NCBI RefSeq assembly: GCF_003349955.1
Contig: NZ_QLKQ01000009.1
Coordinates: 1-64,000 of the forward strand
From: Azospirillum brasilense
Lineage (GTDB): Bacteria > Pseudomonadota > Alphaproteobacteria > Azospirillales > Azospirillaceae
DNA: 64,000 bases
Direction: 5' to 3'
Shown here: positions 11,101 to 18,348 of the stretch, piece after piece
Layout of the letters: each line of letters begins with the position of its first letter
Numbering within the stretch: the stretch's first letter is position 1
Made by a program: the position numbers and the translations under genes
The notes under the pieces: model-generated
What the model was told of the DNA's origin: nothing
Database searches by the model: none
Seen by the model: only the letters and a program-made list of their open reading frames with translations

Positions 11101-11243
11101 TCCCCCTGCACTGGGGCTGGGAGACGGTGGCCAAAAAGGGCTTCCTGTCCAACACGCTGCCGCCCGCCGTCGGCGACTGCAACACCCAGACCCCGGAATA
11201 CAAGGCGTTCCTCGTGAACGTCGAGAAGATCGGAGTGGCGTAA
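8163..11243 (+). CDS. fdoG: Formate dehydrogenase (quinone-linked) catalytic alpha subunit, cysteine type
   Basis: A 1026-residue periplasmic molybdopterin enzyme that oxidises formate to CO2. A twin-arginine signal (SRRQFLK, residues 9-15) directs folded export. A 4Fe-4S site is formed by Cys55, Cys58, Cys62 and Cys97. The active site QARVCHGPTV has Cys201 where E. coli FdnG/FdoG have selenocysteine, so no SelC/SECIS machinery is needed. Long stretches match the E. coli FdnG/FdoG pattern, for example MGGNPAEAHPVGFKW and GNIGMPGGGVNALRGHSNIQ. The ATG at 8163 has GGGAGG upstream. It is the first gene of fdoGHI, behind a sigma54-type promoter. Confidence 0.97.
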   Translation: MPITPMQVSRRQFLKVTAGGLAASSMGVLGFLPSEALAEVRQFRLARAKEIRNTCPYCSVGCGLLMYSLGDGAKNAKAEIIHIEGDPDHPVSRGSLCPKGAGLLDFIHSPNRLKHPEVREAGSNSWKRISWHEAIERIARHIKDDRDANFVTKTADGVTVNRWLSTAMLTASASSNETGILTQKVMRSLGIVGTDAQARVCHGPTVSALASTFGRGAMTNSWVDISNADFILIMGGNPAEAHPVGFKWAVEAKKRGARIVVVDPRYNRSAAVADEYLPIRAGSDIVFLGGVINWLVANDKIQWEYVRAYTNAAFIVKEGFGFEDGLFSGYDAAKGQYDRSSWNYEFEADGTTAKTDPTLQHPRCVWNLMKAHYARYTPELVEDLTGTPKDGFLRVCQHLGSTAVRDRVGTILYALGWTQHTVGAQNIRTMAMIQLLLGNIGMPGGGVNALRGHSNIQGLSDLGLLSTSLPGYLTLPSEKAHPTFADYIAKTAPKAQAPGQLNFWANTPKFFVSLLKWFWGDKATAENDWGYDWLPKWDKMYDVLQVMDLMHNGKVNGFIVQGFNPLTSFPDARKTAADFAKLKYMVVIDPIATETASFWQNHGEVNEVDTASIKTEVFRLPSSCFAEEDGAIVNSSRWLQWHWKGANPPGEAKTDQEILAELFMAVRALYAKEGGTAPEPILNLSWPYKNPLEPTPEELAKEMNGRALADIPDPKDPTKFLARKGEQIPNFALLRDDGTTMSACWIFAGCWTQAGNQMARRDNTDAGLGNTPGWAWAWPANRRIIYNRASCDPSGKPWDPKRTLISWNGTAWAGADVPDFKADSPPADGMNPFIMNPEGVGRLFCTDKLVDGPFPEHYEPMESPLGTNPLHPKVVSSPAVRIFKADRERLGTHDQFPYVGTTYRLTEHFQFWTKSVRLNAIAQPEQFVEIGETLAAEKGIQAGDWVQVSSKRGHIKAKAVVTKRIKALKVAGRTVHQIGIPLHWGWETVAKKGFLSNTLPPAVGDCNTQTPEYKAFLVNVEKIGVA

Positions 11244-11246
11244 GTC

Positions 11247-12176
11247 ATGGCACTGCAATCCCTCGATATCCTGCGCCGGTCCGCCACCCCGACGCCGACC
11301 CCGCAGGCCCGCAACCCGCAGGAGGTGGCCAAGCTGATCGACACCACGGTCTGCATCGGCTGCAAGGCCTGCCAGGTCGCCTGCTCGGAATGGAACGAGC
11401 TGCGCGCCGAGGTTGGCACCTGCGTCGGCGTCTACGACAACCCGACCGACCTGTCGTCGCAGGCCTGGACGGTCATGCGCTTCAACGAGGTGGAGGAGAA
11501 GGGCAAGCTGGAGTGGCTGATCCGCAAGGACGGCTGCATGCACTGCGCCGACCCCGGCTGCCTGAAGGCCTGCCCGTCGCCGGGCGCCATCGTGCAGTTC
11601 AAGAACGGCATCGTGGACTTCCATCAGGAGAACTGCATCGGCTGCGGCTATTGCATCTCCGGCTGCCCGTTCAACGTGCCGCGCCTCAGCCCGGCCGACA
11701 GCAAGGCCTACAAGTGCAACCTGTGCTCCGACCGCGTGGCGGTCGGGCAGGAGCCGGCCTGCGTCAAGACCTGCCCGACCGGGGCCATCCAGTTCGGCAG
11801 CAAGGAGGACATGATCGAGGTCGCCCAGACCCGGATCACCGACCTCCAGTCGCGCGGCTACGACCAGGCGGGCCTCTACGACCCCGCCGGGGTGGGCGGC
11901 ACCCACGTCATGTATGTGCTGCACCACGCCGACAAGCCGACGCTCTACTCCGGCCTGCCGGACAACCCGTCGATCAGCGCCGTCGTCGGGGTGTGGAAGG
12001 GCATGCTGAAGCCGCTGGCGACCCTGGGCGTCGCCGCCGCCGGCCTGTTCGGCTTCTTCCATTACATCACGGTCGGCCCGAACCGCGCCGATGACGAGGA
12101 CGAGGCGGATCACGGCACGCCGCCGCTGCCGCCCGCCAAGGGGACCAAGAACAAGGAACGGGAGAACGCGCTGTGA
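11247..12176 (+). CDS. fdoH: Formate dehydrogenase iron-sulfur beta subunit
   Basis: A 309-residue electron-transfer subunit. It has four ferredoxin-like 4Fe-4S clusters: Cys36/39/42/46, then [20 protein letters not shown] and CNLC...CVKTC groups. A C-terminal hydrophobic helix (about 252-275) anchors it to the membrane, as in FdnH/FdoH. It passes electrons from FdoG to the cytochrome b subunit. It starts three bases after fdoG, and its end overlaps fdoI by four bases, so the three are translated together. The Pro/Asp/Glu/Lys-rich tail after the helix is a little longer than usual. Confidence 0.96.
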   Translation: MALQSLDILRRSATPTPTPQARNPQEVAKLIDTTVCIGCKACQVACSEWNELRAEVGTCVGVYDNPTDLSSQAWTVMRFNEVEEKGKLEWLIRKDGCMHCADPGCLKACPSPGAIVQFKNGIVDFHQENCIGCGYCISGCPFNVPRLSPADSKAYKCNLCSDRVAVGQEPACVKTCPTGAIQFGSKEDMIEVAQTRITDLQSRGYDQAGLYDPAGVGGTHVMYVLHHADKPTLYSGLPDNPSISAVVGVWKGMLKPLATLGVAAAGLFGFFHYITVGPNRADDEDEADHGTPPLPPAKGTKNKERENAL

Positions 12177-12805
12177 AGACGTCGGAAAAGCTGATCCAAC
12201 GCTACTGCGCCGCCGAGCGCATCAACCACTGGATCGTGGCGGTCTGCTTCGTTCTGCTCGCCATCTCCGGGCTGGCCTTCTTCTACCCGGCCTTCTTCTG
12301 GCTGACCGGCGTGTTCGGCACGCCGCAGCTCGCCCGCATTGTCCATCCCTTCGTCGGGGTGGTGATGTTCCTGGCCTTCGCCCGCCAGTTCTTCCGCTAC
12401 GCCCACCACAACCTCATCAACAAGGAGGATGTGAAATGGATGATGTCGGTGAAGGAGGTGATGAAGGGCAACGAGGTCGGCGACATCGGCCGCTACAACG
12501 GCGGCCAGAAGGGCATGTTCTGGGTCATGGTGCTGTGCATGATCCTGCTGCTGGTGTCGGGGGTGATCGCGTGGCGGCCCTACTTCGCGGGCTATTTCCC
12601 GATCCCGGTCATCCGCGTGGCGCTTCTGGTCCACGCCGCCAGCGCGCTGGTGCTGATCGCCAGCATCATCGTCCATGTCTACGCCGCGCTGTGGGTGCAG
12701 GGCACGATCCGCGCGATGGTCGAGGGCGTGGTCACCCACGCCTGGGCGCGCAAGCACCATCCGCGCTGGTTCCGCCAAGTGACCGGCAAGGAAACCGGGC
12801 ATTGA
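12173..12805 (+). CDS. fdoI: Formate dehydrogenase cytochrome b556 gamma subunit
   Basis: A 210-residue membrane protein with four hydrophobic helices. It carries heme b and reduces quinone. Candidate heme ligands include His19 (ERINHW), a His-His pair in FRYAHHN, and histidines in the final helix ([14 protein letters not shown]). It begins with GTG inside the fdoH stop (GTGA overlap), a common mark of translational coupling. A dispersed repeat follows before fdhD. Confidence 0.95.
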   Translation: MKTSEKLIQRYCAAERINHWIVAVCFVLLAISGLAFFYPAFFWLTGVFGTPQLARIVHPFVGVVMFLAFARQFFRYAHHNLINKEDVKWMMSVKEVMKGNEVGDIGRYNGGQKGMFWVMVLCMILLLVSGVIAWRPYFAGYFPIPVIRVALLVHAASALVLIASIIVHVYAALWVQGTIRAMVEGVVTHAWARKHHPRWFRQVTGKETGH

Positions 12806-12825
12806 TCGCTTGAGGGTGCTTATAG

Positions 12826-13009
12826 CCCTCTCCCCTCCGGGGAGAGGGTGGCCCGCAGGGCCTCTCGCACTGGCCAAAGGCCAGCGCTGACGGCGGCAGG
12901 CGGATGCCTGCGGCATCCGCTGAGAGCCGGTGAGGGGGTTGCGCATGGCGATGCGTCCGACACACGCGCAACCCCCTCACCCTGACCCTCTCCCCGGAGG
13001 GGAGAGGGG
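12826..13009. repeat. Dispersed palindromic repeat, copy B, with internal insertion
   Basis: The outer arms and the GGTGAGGGGG/CCCCCTCACC core are as in the other copies. The left part is lengthened to give 184 bp by an extra segment (about 12851-12928) that has its own hairpins, such as TGGCCAAAGGCCA and GGATGCCTGCGGCATCC. It fills most of the fdoI-fdhD gap. Confidence 0.88.
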
Positions 13010-13031
13010 AATTCCTAAGAAGGACACCGCC

Positions 13032-13850
13032 ATGAGCCTCGCCACCGACGTCGCCGCGCCGTCCACCACCCACCGCATGACCGTCCTGCGGCTGGGGCCC
13101 GGCGACGCACAGCTCTGCGACGACGCGGTGGTGGAGGAGGTGCCCGTCGCCATCGCCTACAACGGCATCGTCCATGCGGTCATGCTGGCGACCCCCGACG
13201 ACCTGGAGGAGTTCGGTCTCGGCTTCTCCCTGACGGAGGGGATCATCGCCGACGCGGAGGAACTGGAAAGCCTGCGGGTGGTCGAGGGCTGCGACGGCAT
13301 CGAGGTGCGCATGGAGATCCCCATGGAGCGCTTCATGGCGCTGAAGGGCAAGCGGCGGAGCATCGCCGGGCGGTCGGGCTGCGGCGTCTGCGGGGTGGAG
13401 AGCCTCCAGGCCATCGCCCGGTCCGGCCGCCCCGTCCCCTCGGGCGGGCGGCTGTCGGTCGCCGCGGTGGAGCGGGCGCTGCCCCGCTTCGCCGAGCGGC
13501 AGACCCTGCACCGCGCCACCGGGGCGGCCCACGGCGTCGCCTGGGTGGACGCGGCGGGGGAGATCCTGGCGGTGCGCGAGGATGTCGGCCGCCACAACGC
13601 GCTGGACAAGCTGATCGGCTGGCTGGTGCGCACGGGCGTGGACCGGCGGGGCGGCTTCGTCCTGACCTCCAGCCGCGCCAGCTACGAGCTGGTGCAGAAG
13701 GCCGCCCGGCTGGGCATCAGCGGGCTGGTCGCCATCTCGGCCCCCACCGGCATGGCGGTGCGCATGGCGGAGAGCTGCGGCGTGTCGCTGGCCGGCTTCG
13801 CCCGCGGCAACCGGCTGGTCGTCTACAGCCACGGCGACCGCTGGGCGTAG
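13032..13850 (+). CDS. fdhD: Formate dehydrogenase accessory sulfurtransferase FdhD
   Basis: A 272-residue cytoplasmic protein that transfers sulfur to the molybdopterin cofactor before insertion into formate dehydrogenase. The conserved GCGVCG motif provides Cys117 and Cys120. Conserved EFGLGF and REDVGRHNALDKLIG segments are present, the latter diagnostic for FdhD. The start at 13032 has AAGAAGGACA upstream. The gene lies in the same direction as fdoGHI with only a repeat between, so it may be read from the same transcript. Confidence 0.96.
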   Translation: MSLATDVAAPSTTHRMTVLRLGPGDAQLCDDAVVEEVPVAIAYNGIVHAVMLATPDDLEEFGLGFSLTEGIIADAEELESLRVVEGCDGIEVRMEIPMERFMALKGKRRSIAGRSGCGVCGVESLQAIARSGRPVPSGGRLSVAAVERALPRFAERQTLHRATGAAHGVAWVDAAGEILAVREDVGRHNALDKLIGWLVRTGVDRRGGFVLTSSRASYELVQKAARLGISGLVAISAPTGMAVRMAESCGVSLAGFARGNRLVVYSHGDRWA

Positions 13851-13919
13851 GCGCGGGAGGCTTCACGGACATCGCGGCTCCGTCGTCTGGGGAATACCAG
13901 CCGGATGACGGAGACCCCG

Positions 13920-14759
13920 ATGCCACTCGACAGGGCCGCGATCAAGAACACCAAGTCCAAGCCGCTCGATTTCGCGGAGTGGCGGAACAGCGTCCAGGAC
14001 GCCGCCCAGCTCAACGGGCTGGCCAATCTCAGTGTGGTCACCGATCACCACATCTGTCCGCAGAACATTCTGCTCAATCTCCGCAACCGGGCCGTCGACG
14101 CCAGCAGCGACGGGTTCCTGATCAGCGTCGGCACCTATGCGGTGAACAACGGCGTGATCGCGCAGACCCCGGACCCGCAGGCGCGGATCGAGGCGCTGAT
14201 GGAGCGCATCCTCTGGGCCTTCGGCAACGTCGTCCCCGGCGCGGAAAACGTGATGCGGGTGGACGATCCCATGGACCTCGGCGGATGGGAGGCGGAGGGC
14301 GCGCTGTCCAAGGCTCTGGCCTACGCCAACCAGCTCAAGGATCTGCTCGTCCAGGTCATCACGACGCCGTCGCATGTGAACTGGCAGGAGATTGCCAACC
14401 ATGTGGACCCGCAAGGCCCGGCGATGCTCAAGGCCCAGAGATCCATCCTGAAATGGGCCGACGCCTGGGCGACCCATCCCACCTATCGCATCTACATCCG
14501 CCTGACGAAGGCGGACACGGAATATTGCCGCAGGAACTTCGACTCCCTGCCGGGCTTCGGCGCCTGGATCCATCCCCGGCATGAGATGCTCAATCTGATC
14601 GCGTCCAAGCTGGCCATCTGGGAGCCGACGGTCCGGAACAGCGCTGGCGATGATCAACGCATCGCCTACAAGGCCATGCGCGAGGACATCAACCAGTCCT
14701 GCTTCAACGGTCAGGACAAATGCCACGACCGCTGGCTGGAGCATCACCAGGCGCCCTGA
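13920..14759 (+). CDS. Hypothetical protein, about 279 residues
   Basis: I do not recognise a family. The ATG at 13920 has GGAG nine bases upstream; an ATG at 13905 in frame would add five residues. The protein is soluble, with no signal or membrane helix, and Trp- and His-containing helical stretches, ending DKCHDRWLEHHQAP. Cysteines are few (near ICPQ, YCRR, SCFN, KCHD). Codon use looks less extremely GC-biased than the neighbouring fdh genes. It is convergent with the hybrid kinase gene, with 30 bases between stops. No functional link to formate dehydrogenase is visible. Confidence 0.7.
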   Translation: MPLDRAAIKNTKSKPLDFAEWRNSVQDAAQLNGLANLSVVTDHHICPQNILLNLRNRAVDASSDGFLISVGTYAVNNGVIAQTPDPQARIEALMERILWAFGNVVPGAENVMRVDDPMDLGGWEAEGALSKALAYANQLKDLLVQVITTPSHVNWQEIANHVDPQGPAMLKAQRSILKWADAWATHPTYRIYIRLTKADTEYCRRNFDSLPGFGAWIHPRHEMLNLIASKLAIWEPTVRNSAGDDQRIAYKAMREDINQSCFNGQDKCHDRWLEHHQAP

Positions 14760-14789
14760 CGGCGCCGACCCGCTGAGCCGGGCCTCCGG

Positions 14790-16361
14790 CTACTCCCCGT
14801 CGTCGCCGCGCAGCCGTTCCAGGACCTGCCGCAGGTCGCCGGGGTGCAGGGGCTTGTGCAGGAAGGAGCAGCCGCGGCGCTGGCCTTCCAGAAGGGCGCT
14901 CTGGGCCGTCTCGCCGCTGAGGACCACGGCGGGAATTTCACGGCCGTAGAGGCGGCGCACCCGGTCGATCACGTCGAAGCCGGACACCTTTCCGGGCAGA
15001 CGCAGGTCGGTCAGGATGACCGACGGCGCGTCGGGCAGGCCGTCCAGCACCGCGAAGACCTCCCGCATGTCGCTTGCCGCGGCGACGGTGCAGCCCCAGC
15101 TTTCCAGGATCATCTGGAGGCCGGTCAGGACCATGGCCTCGTCGTCCACGGCCAGCACGGTCATCCCGGTCAGCGGCGGGGCCGCGGCGGCGGAGGACGG
15201 AACGGCGGTGTGGCTGGGCGGCGGCTCGGCCAGCGGGCTCGCGGCCTCCAGCGAGACGGAGAAGACGGTGCCACGGCCGATGCGCGACCGCACCTCGACC
15301 TGGAGTCCGAGAAGCTCCGCCAGCCGGCGCACGATGGCGAGGCCGAGGCCCAGCCCGCGGGTGGGGTCGCGGTTGGGGTTCTGGAGCTGGTGGAACTCGT
15401 CGAAGATGGCGCTCAGCTGCTCCTCGGGAATGCCGAAGCCGGTGTCCCAGACGTCGATGCGCCAGCGGTTGCCGCGCCGCCGCATGGCGAGCAGCAGGCC
15501 GCCGTGCCGGGTGTAGCGGATGGCGTTGGTCAGCAGGTTGCGCATCACCCGCCCGAACAGGACGGGATCGGTCTCCACCGTGCCGGGGCACAGGCGGGCG
15601 CGCAGGCGCAGGCCCTTCTCCTCGCTCTGCGGGCGGAACTCCTCCACGAGCTGGCCCAGAAGCTCGTCCAGGGCAACCGGCTGCGGGTCCGGGGTCACCG
15701 TGCCGGCGTCCAGCGTGGAGATGTCGAGCAGCGCGTTCAGCAGCCGCTCGCCCGCCGTCATGGCGTTGCCCAGCATCTCAGCCGTGCTCAGCGCCTTCTC
15801 ATCGCTGATCTGGCTGCACAGCGCGTCGAGGAACAGGCGCATCGCCTGGAAAGGCTGGCGCAGGTCGTGGCTGGCCGAGGCCAGGAAGCGGGACCGCGCG
15901 GCGGTGGTCCGTTCGATCTCCGCGCGCATCTCCCGCTCCATGCGGGCGACGACCCGGTCGTCGGGGGCCGCCTGGGTGGCCAGGGCCAGCACGGCGACCG
16001 TCCGCCCCTCCTCGGTCAGCGGCACGCCCTCGAACGCCGCCGGGTCGGTATCGCCCACGGGCAGAAGCTCGATGCCGACCGGTTCGTCGGTGTCGCCGGA
16101 AAACAGCGGATCGACGGCGCCCAGAACCGCCGCCCAGACCGGTCCGAACCAGGCCGGGGCCGGTTGCCCGCCCGTCGCCGGCTCCTTGCCGAGGAGGGCG
16201 CAGAGCGCGTCGTTGGCGAAGAGCGTGGCGGCGTGCGGCGGCCCGGTCAGCACGAAGGCCGGCAGCGCCGCGGCGCGGCAGACGCGCAGCGCGTTCTCCA
16301 CGCACTCCGTCTCCGCTGGCGCGGTGTCGATGCTGGTCCTGTTCCCATGCCGAGGCGTCAC
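14790..16361 (-). CDS. Hybrid sensor histidine kinase with C-terminal receiver
   Basis: A 523-residue cytoplasmic protein. A PAS-like N-terminus (about 20-130) precedes a helical linker and a HisKA domain with SHDLRQP. The HATPase_c domain has NLLTNAIRY, DTGFGIP and GLGLGLAIV. A final receiver domain (about 400-520) has an acidic pair and the TDLRLPG phospho-site. It starts at a GTG with AGAGAG upstream. It is downstream of and co-directional with the double-receiver gene, 89 bases away; a small AAGGTG/CACCTT hairpin at 16388-16402 lies in its leader. By position it is probably the output kinase of the Wsp/Che3-like array, comparable to the CheS3 part of Che3 systems (inferred). Confidence 0.88.
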   Translation of the reverse strand: MTPRHGNRTSIDTAPAETECVENALRVCRAAALPAFVLTGPPHAATLFANDALCALLGKEPATGGQPAPAWFGPVWAAVLGAVDPLFSGDTDEPVGIELLPVGDTDPAAFEGVPLTEEGRTVAVLALATQAAPDDRVVARMEREMRAEIERTTAARSRFLASASHDLRQPFQAMRLFLDALCSQISDEKALSTAEMLGNAMTAGERLLNALLDISTLDAGTVTPDPQPVALDELLGQLVEEFRPQSEEKGLRLRARLCPGTVETDPVLFGRVMRNLLTNAIRYTRHGGLLLAMRRRGNRWRIDVWDTGFGIPEEQLSAIFDEFHQLQNPNRDPTRGLGLGLAIVRRLAELLGLQVEVRSRIGRGTVFSVSLEAASPLAEPPPSHTAVPSSAAAAPPLTGMTVLAVDDEAMVLTGLQMILESWGCTVAAASDMREVFAVLDGLPDAPSVILTDLRLPGKVSGFDVIDRVRRLYGREIPAVVLSGETAQSALLEGQRRGCSFLHKPLHPGDLRQVLERLRGDDGE

Positions 16362-16450
16362 GTCGGTCTCTCTAACCGCTGGAGCTGAAGGTGAAGCACC
16401 TTAACCTTTGGTGCGCTGGGGATGAAAGCGCCTGAAAGCCCTATACGCGC

Positions 16451-17251
16451 CTATGCGGAAGGCATTGGTGGGGAAAGGCGGGCGAGATGGTCCTCCACCA
16501 TGTATTTCCGGCGGAGCAGGGCCATCAGGCGGATCTTCAGGATGTCCATCGGCTGCGACTTGCCGACGAAGTCGTCGGCGCCGGCGGTCAGGCTGGCGGT
16601 CAGGCGGTCGTCGCCCTCCTGGCTGGTCAGGATGACGATCTGGAAGAACAGGCCGCGCCGCCGGCGGAAGCGGTCGAACCGCTCGCACAGCTGGGTGCCG
16701 CTGGTGCCGGGCATCACGAGGTCGAGGATCACGCAGTCCAACCCGCCGTCCTCCAGCGCCGCCACCGCCTCGTCGGCGTTGCGCGCGGCGACGACGTGGC
16801 AACCGTCCTCCTCCAGCTCGGCGCGCAGGAATTCGCGGTAGGTCGCGCTATCGTCCACCACCAGGATGCGCGCCCGCCGCAGGATGTCGGACACCGTCGG
16901 CGGCGCGTTGCGCCGGTCGAGCAGCGCCATGGCCTGCTGCACCACGCCCTGGGAATCGGCCGAATCCACCCATTGCACGTCGGCGGGAACGCCAACCTCC
17001 GCCGCCCGTTCCGCCGAACCCAGCAGCAGGGCCGGGGCCGGGCAGCGCCGCCGCAGCTCCGCGAGCGTGCGGGCGGCCTCGCCGTCGGCCTCCACCATCA
17101 GCAGGTCGAAGGGGCGGCGCGCCAGCTCGGCGACCGCGGGTTCCAGCGTTTCGACGCAGCTCGCCTCGATGCCCTGCTCCTCCAGCATCAGCTTCAGGAG
17201 AAGTCCCTGCGTCTGCGAGGCGATGACGATCAGCGCCCGGGGTCCACTCAT
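16451..17251 (-). CDS. Double-receiver response regulator (degenerate plus canonical REC)
   Basis: A 266-residue protein of two receiver-like domains with no output domain. The second (about 127-250) is canonical: VVDDS acidic pair, LDLVMPG phospho-Asp, conserved Ser/Thr and the Lys in VGKSQ. The first (about 1-115) has lost the acidic pair (IVIASQTQ) and has Glu in place of the phospho-Asp (LLMVEAD), so it is probably not phosphorylated. The start overlaps the cheB stop (ATGA). In Wsp systems this position is taken by the diguanylate cyclase WspR; here it is a REC-REC protein, which may hand the signal to the hybrid kinase downstream. Confidence 0.85.
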   Translation of the reverse strand: MSGPRALIVIASQTQGLLLKLMLEEQGIEASCVETLEPAVAELARRPFDLLMVEADGEAARTLAELRRRCPAPALLLGSAERAAEVGVPADVQWVDSADSQGVVQQAMALLDRRNAPPTVSDILRRARILVVDDSATYREFLRAELEEDGCHVVAARNADEAVAALEDGGLDCVILDLVMPGTSGTQLCERFDRFRRRRGLFFQIVILTSQEGDDRLTASLTAGADDFVGKSQPMDILKIRLMALLRRKYMVEDHLARLSPPMPSA

Positions 17252-18348
17252 GAGGGCTCCACTCCCGTCGAAACCAGTTCCAGCAAACGGGCCGCCACCT
17301 TGTCGATGGGCAGCTCCTCGGTAACGCCTCCCAGCCGGACCGCGGTCCCCGGCATGCTGTGGATGACCGCGGTGGAGGCGTGCTCCGCGATGGTGTAGGC
17401 GCCCGCCCGGCGCATGTCGGTCAGGCCGCGCGCCCCGTCCTCCCCCATGCCGGTCAGCAGCACGCCGATGGCGGCGGCGCCGAAGGCCGAGGCCAGGGAG
17501 GAGAACAGCACGTCCCCGGACGGCCTCTGGCCGCAGACCGGATCGCCGTGGACCAGCCGCATCCCGCCGGGCTCGGCGGTCAGATGAAGCTCGCCGGGAG
17601 CGACGTAGACATGGCCGGGCCGGTGCGGCGCGTCGGAGGCCAGCGCCACCGGCAGCGGCGTGACCGACCCCAGCCAGGAGGCGAAGCCGGCCACGAAGGG
17701 CGCGCCGATATGCTGCACGACGAAGACGGGCAGGGGAAAGTTGGTCGGCAGCCCGCGCAGCAGCTTCACCAGCGCCGCCGGTCCGCCCGTCGAGGCGGTT
17801 ATCCCCAGGGCGCGGAACTGCCGTTTCACCACGGACGGCGGCAGGGGTGGCGGCGGCGGGACAGCGGCGCCCTTGCCGCGGCCGCCGTTGCCGGGGGACT
17901 CCTCGTCGCCGTTGCGCGGACGTCCGCGCTGCCGGATCACCTTCACCTGGCTCATGATGGTGAGCTGGGTGCAGAGATGCCGGGCGACGGTCTGGTAGTC
18001 GGCGCGGGCCATGCTGCCCGGCTTTTCCACCACGGCCAAGGCCCCGGCCTGGAGCGCCCGCATCGGGATGTCCAGGTCGCGCACGTCGGACGCGACGACG
18101 ACGATGGGCACGGGATGGTCGCGCATCAGCCGCTGCGTCACGGCGAAGCCGTCGATGCCCGGCAGGCGGATGTCCAGCGACACCACGTCCGGCCTCAGCG
18201 AGTCGACCATGCGCAGCGCCTGTTCGCCGGACGCGGCGATGCCGGCCAGCTCCAGGCGCGGGTCCTCGCCGATGACGTGGGCGAGGAGCTGCTGGACGAC
18301 CGGCGAGTCCTCGACCACCAGCACGCGGATCTTGCGGGCGCCGCTCAC
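17248..18348 (-). CDS. cheB: Chemotaxis-type protein-glutamate methylesterase CheB
   Basis: A 366-residue protein: receiver domain (about 5-125, VVEDS and LDIRLPG), a variable Pro/Gly-rich linker, and the methylesterase domain with the catalytic serine in TASTGGP, histidine in VVQHIG and aspartate in GMGEDGARG. It removes methyl groups from the cluster's MCP. The GTG start lies inside the cheA stop (GTGA overlap), and the end overlaps the next gene by four bases. Confidence 0.95.
   Translation of the reverse strand: MSGARKIRVLVVEDSPVVQQLLAHVIGEDPRLELAGIAASGEQALRMVDSLRPDVVSLDIRLPGIDGFAVTQRLMRDHPVPIVVVASDVRDLDIPMRALQAGALAVVEKPGSMARADYQTVARHLCTQLTIMSQVKVIRQRGRPRNGDEESPGNGGRGKGAAVPPPPPLPPSVVKRQFRALGITASTGGPAALVKLLRGLPTNFPLPVFVVQHIGAPFVAGFASWLGSVTPLPVALASDAPHRPGHVYVAPGELHLTAEPGGMRLVHGDPVCGQRPSGDVLFSSLASAFGAAAIGVLLTGMGEDGARGLTDMRRAGAYTIAEHASTAVIHSMPGTAVRLGGVTEELPIDKVAARLLELVSTGVEPS

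Noticed and set aside
8187..12113. A minus-strand open frame of more than 1300 codons opposite fdoG/fdoH
   Set aside because: It is a shadow of high GC third-position bias. The plus strand encodes unmistakable formate dehydrogenase subunits and the minus product has no coherent domain.
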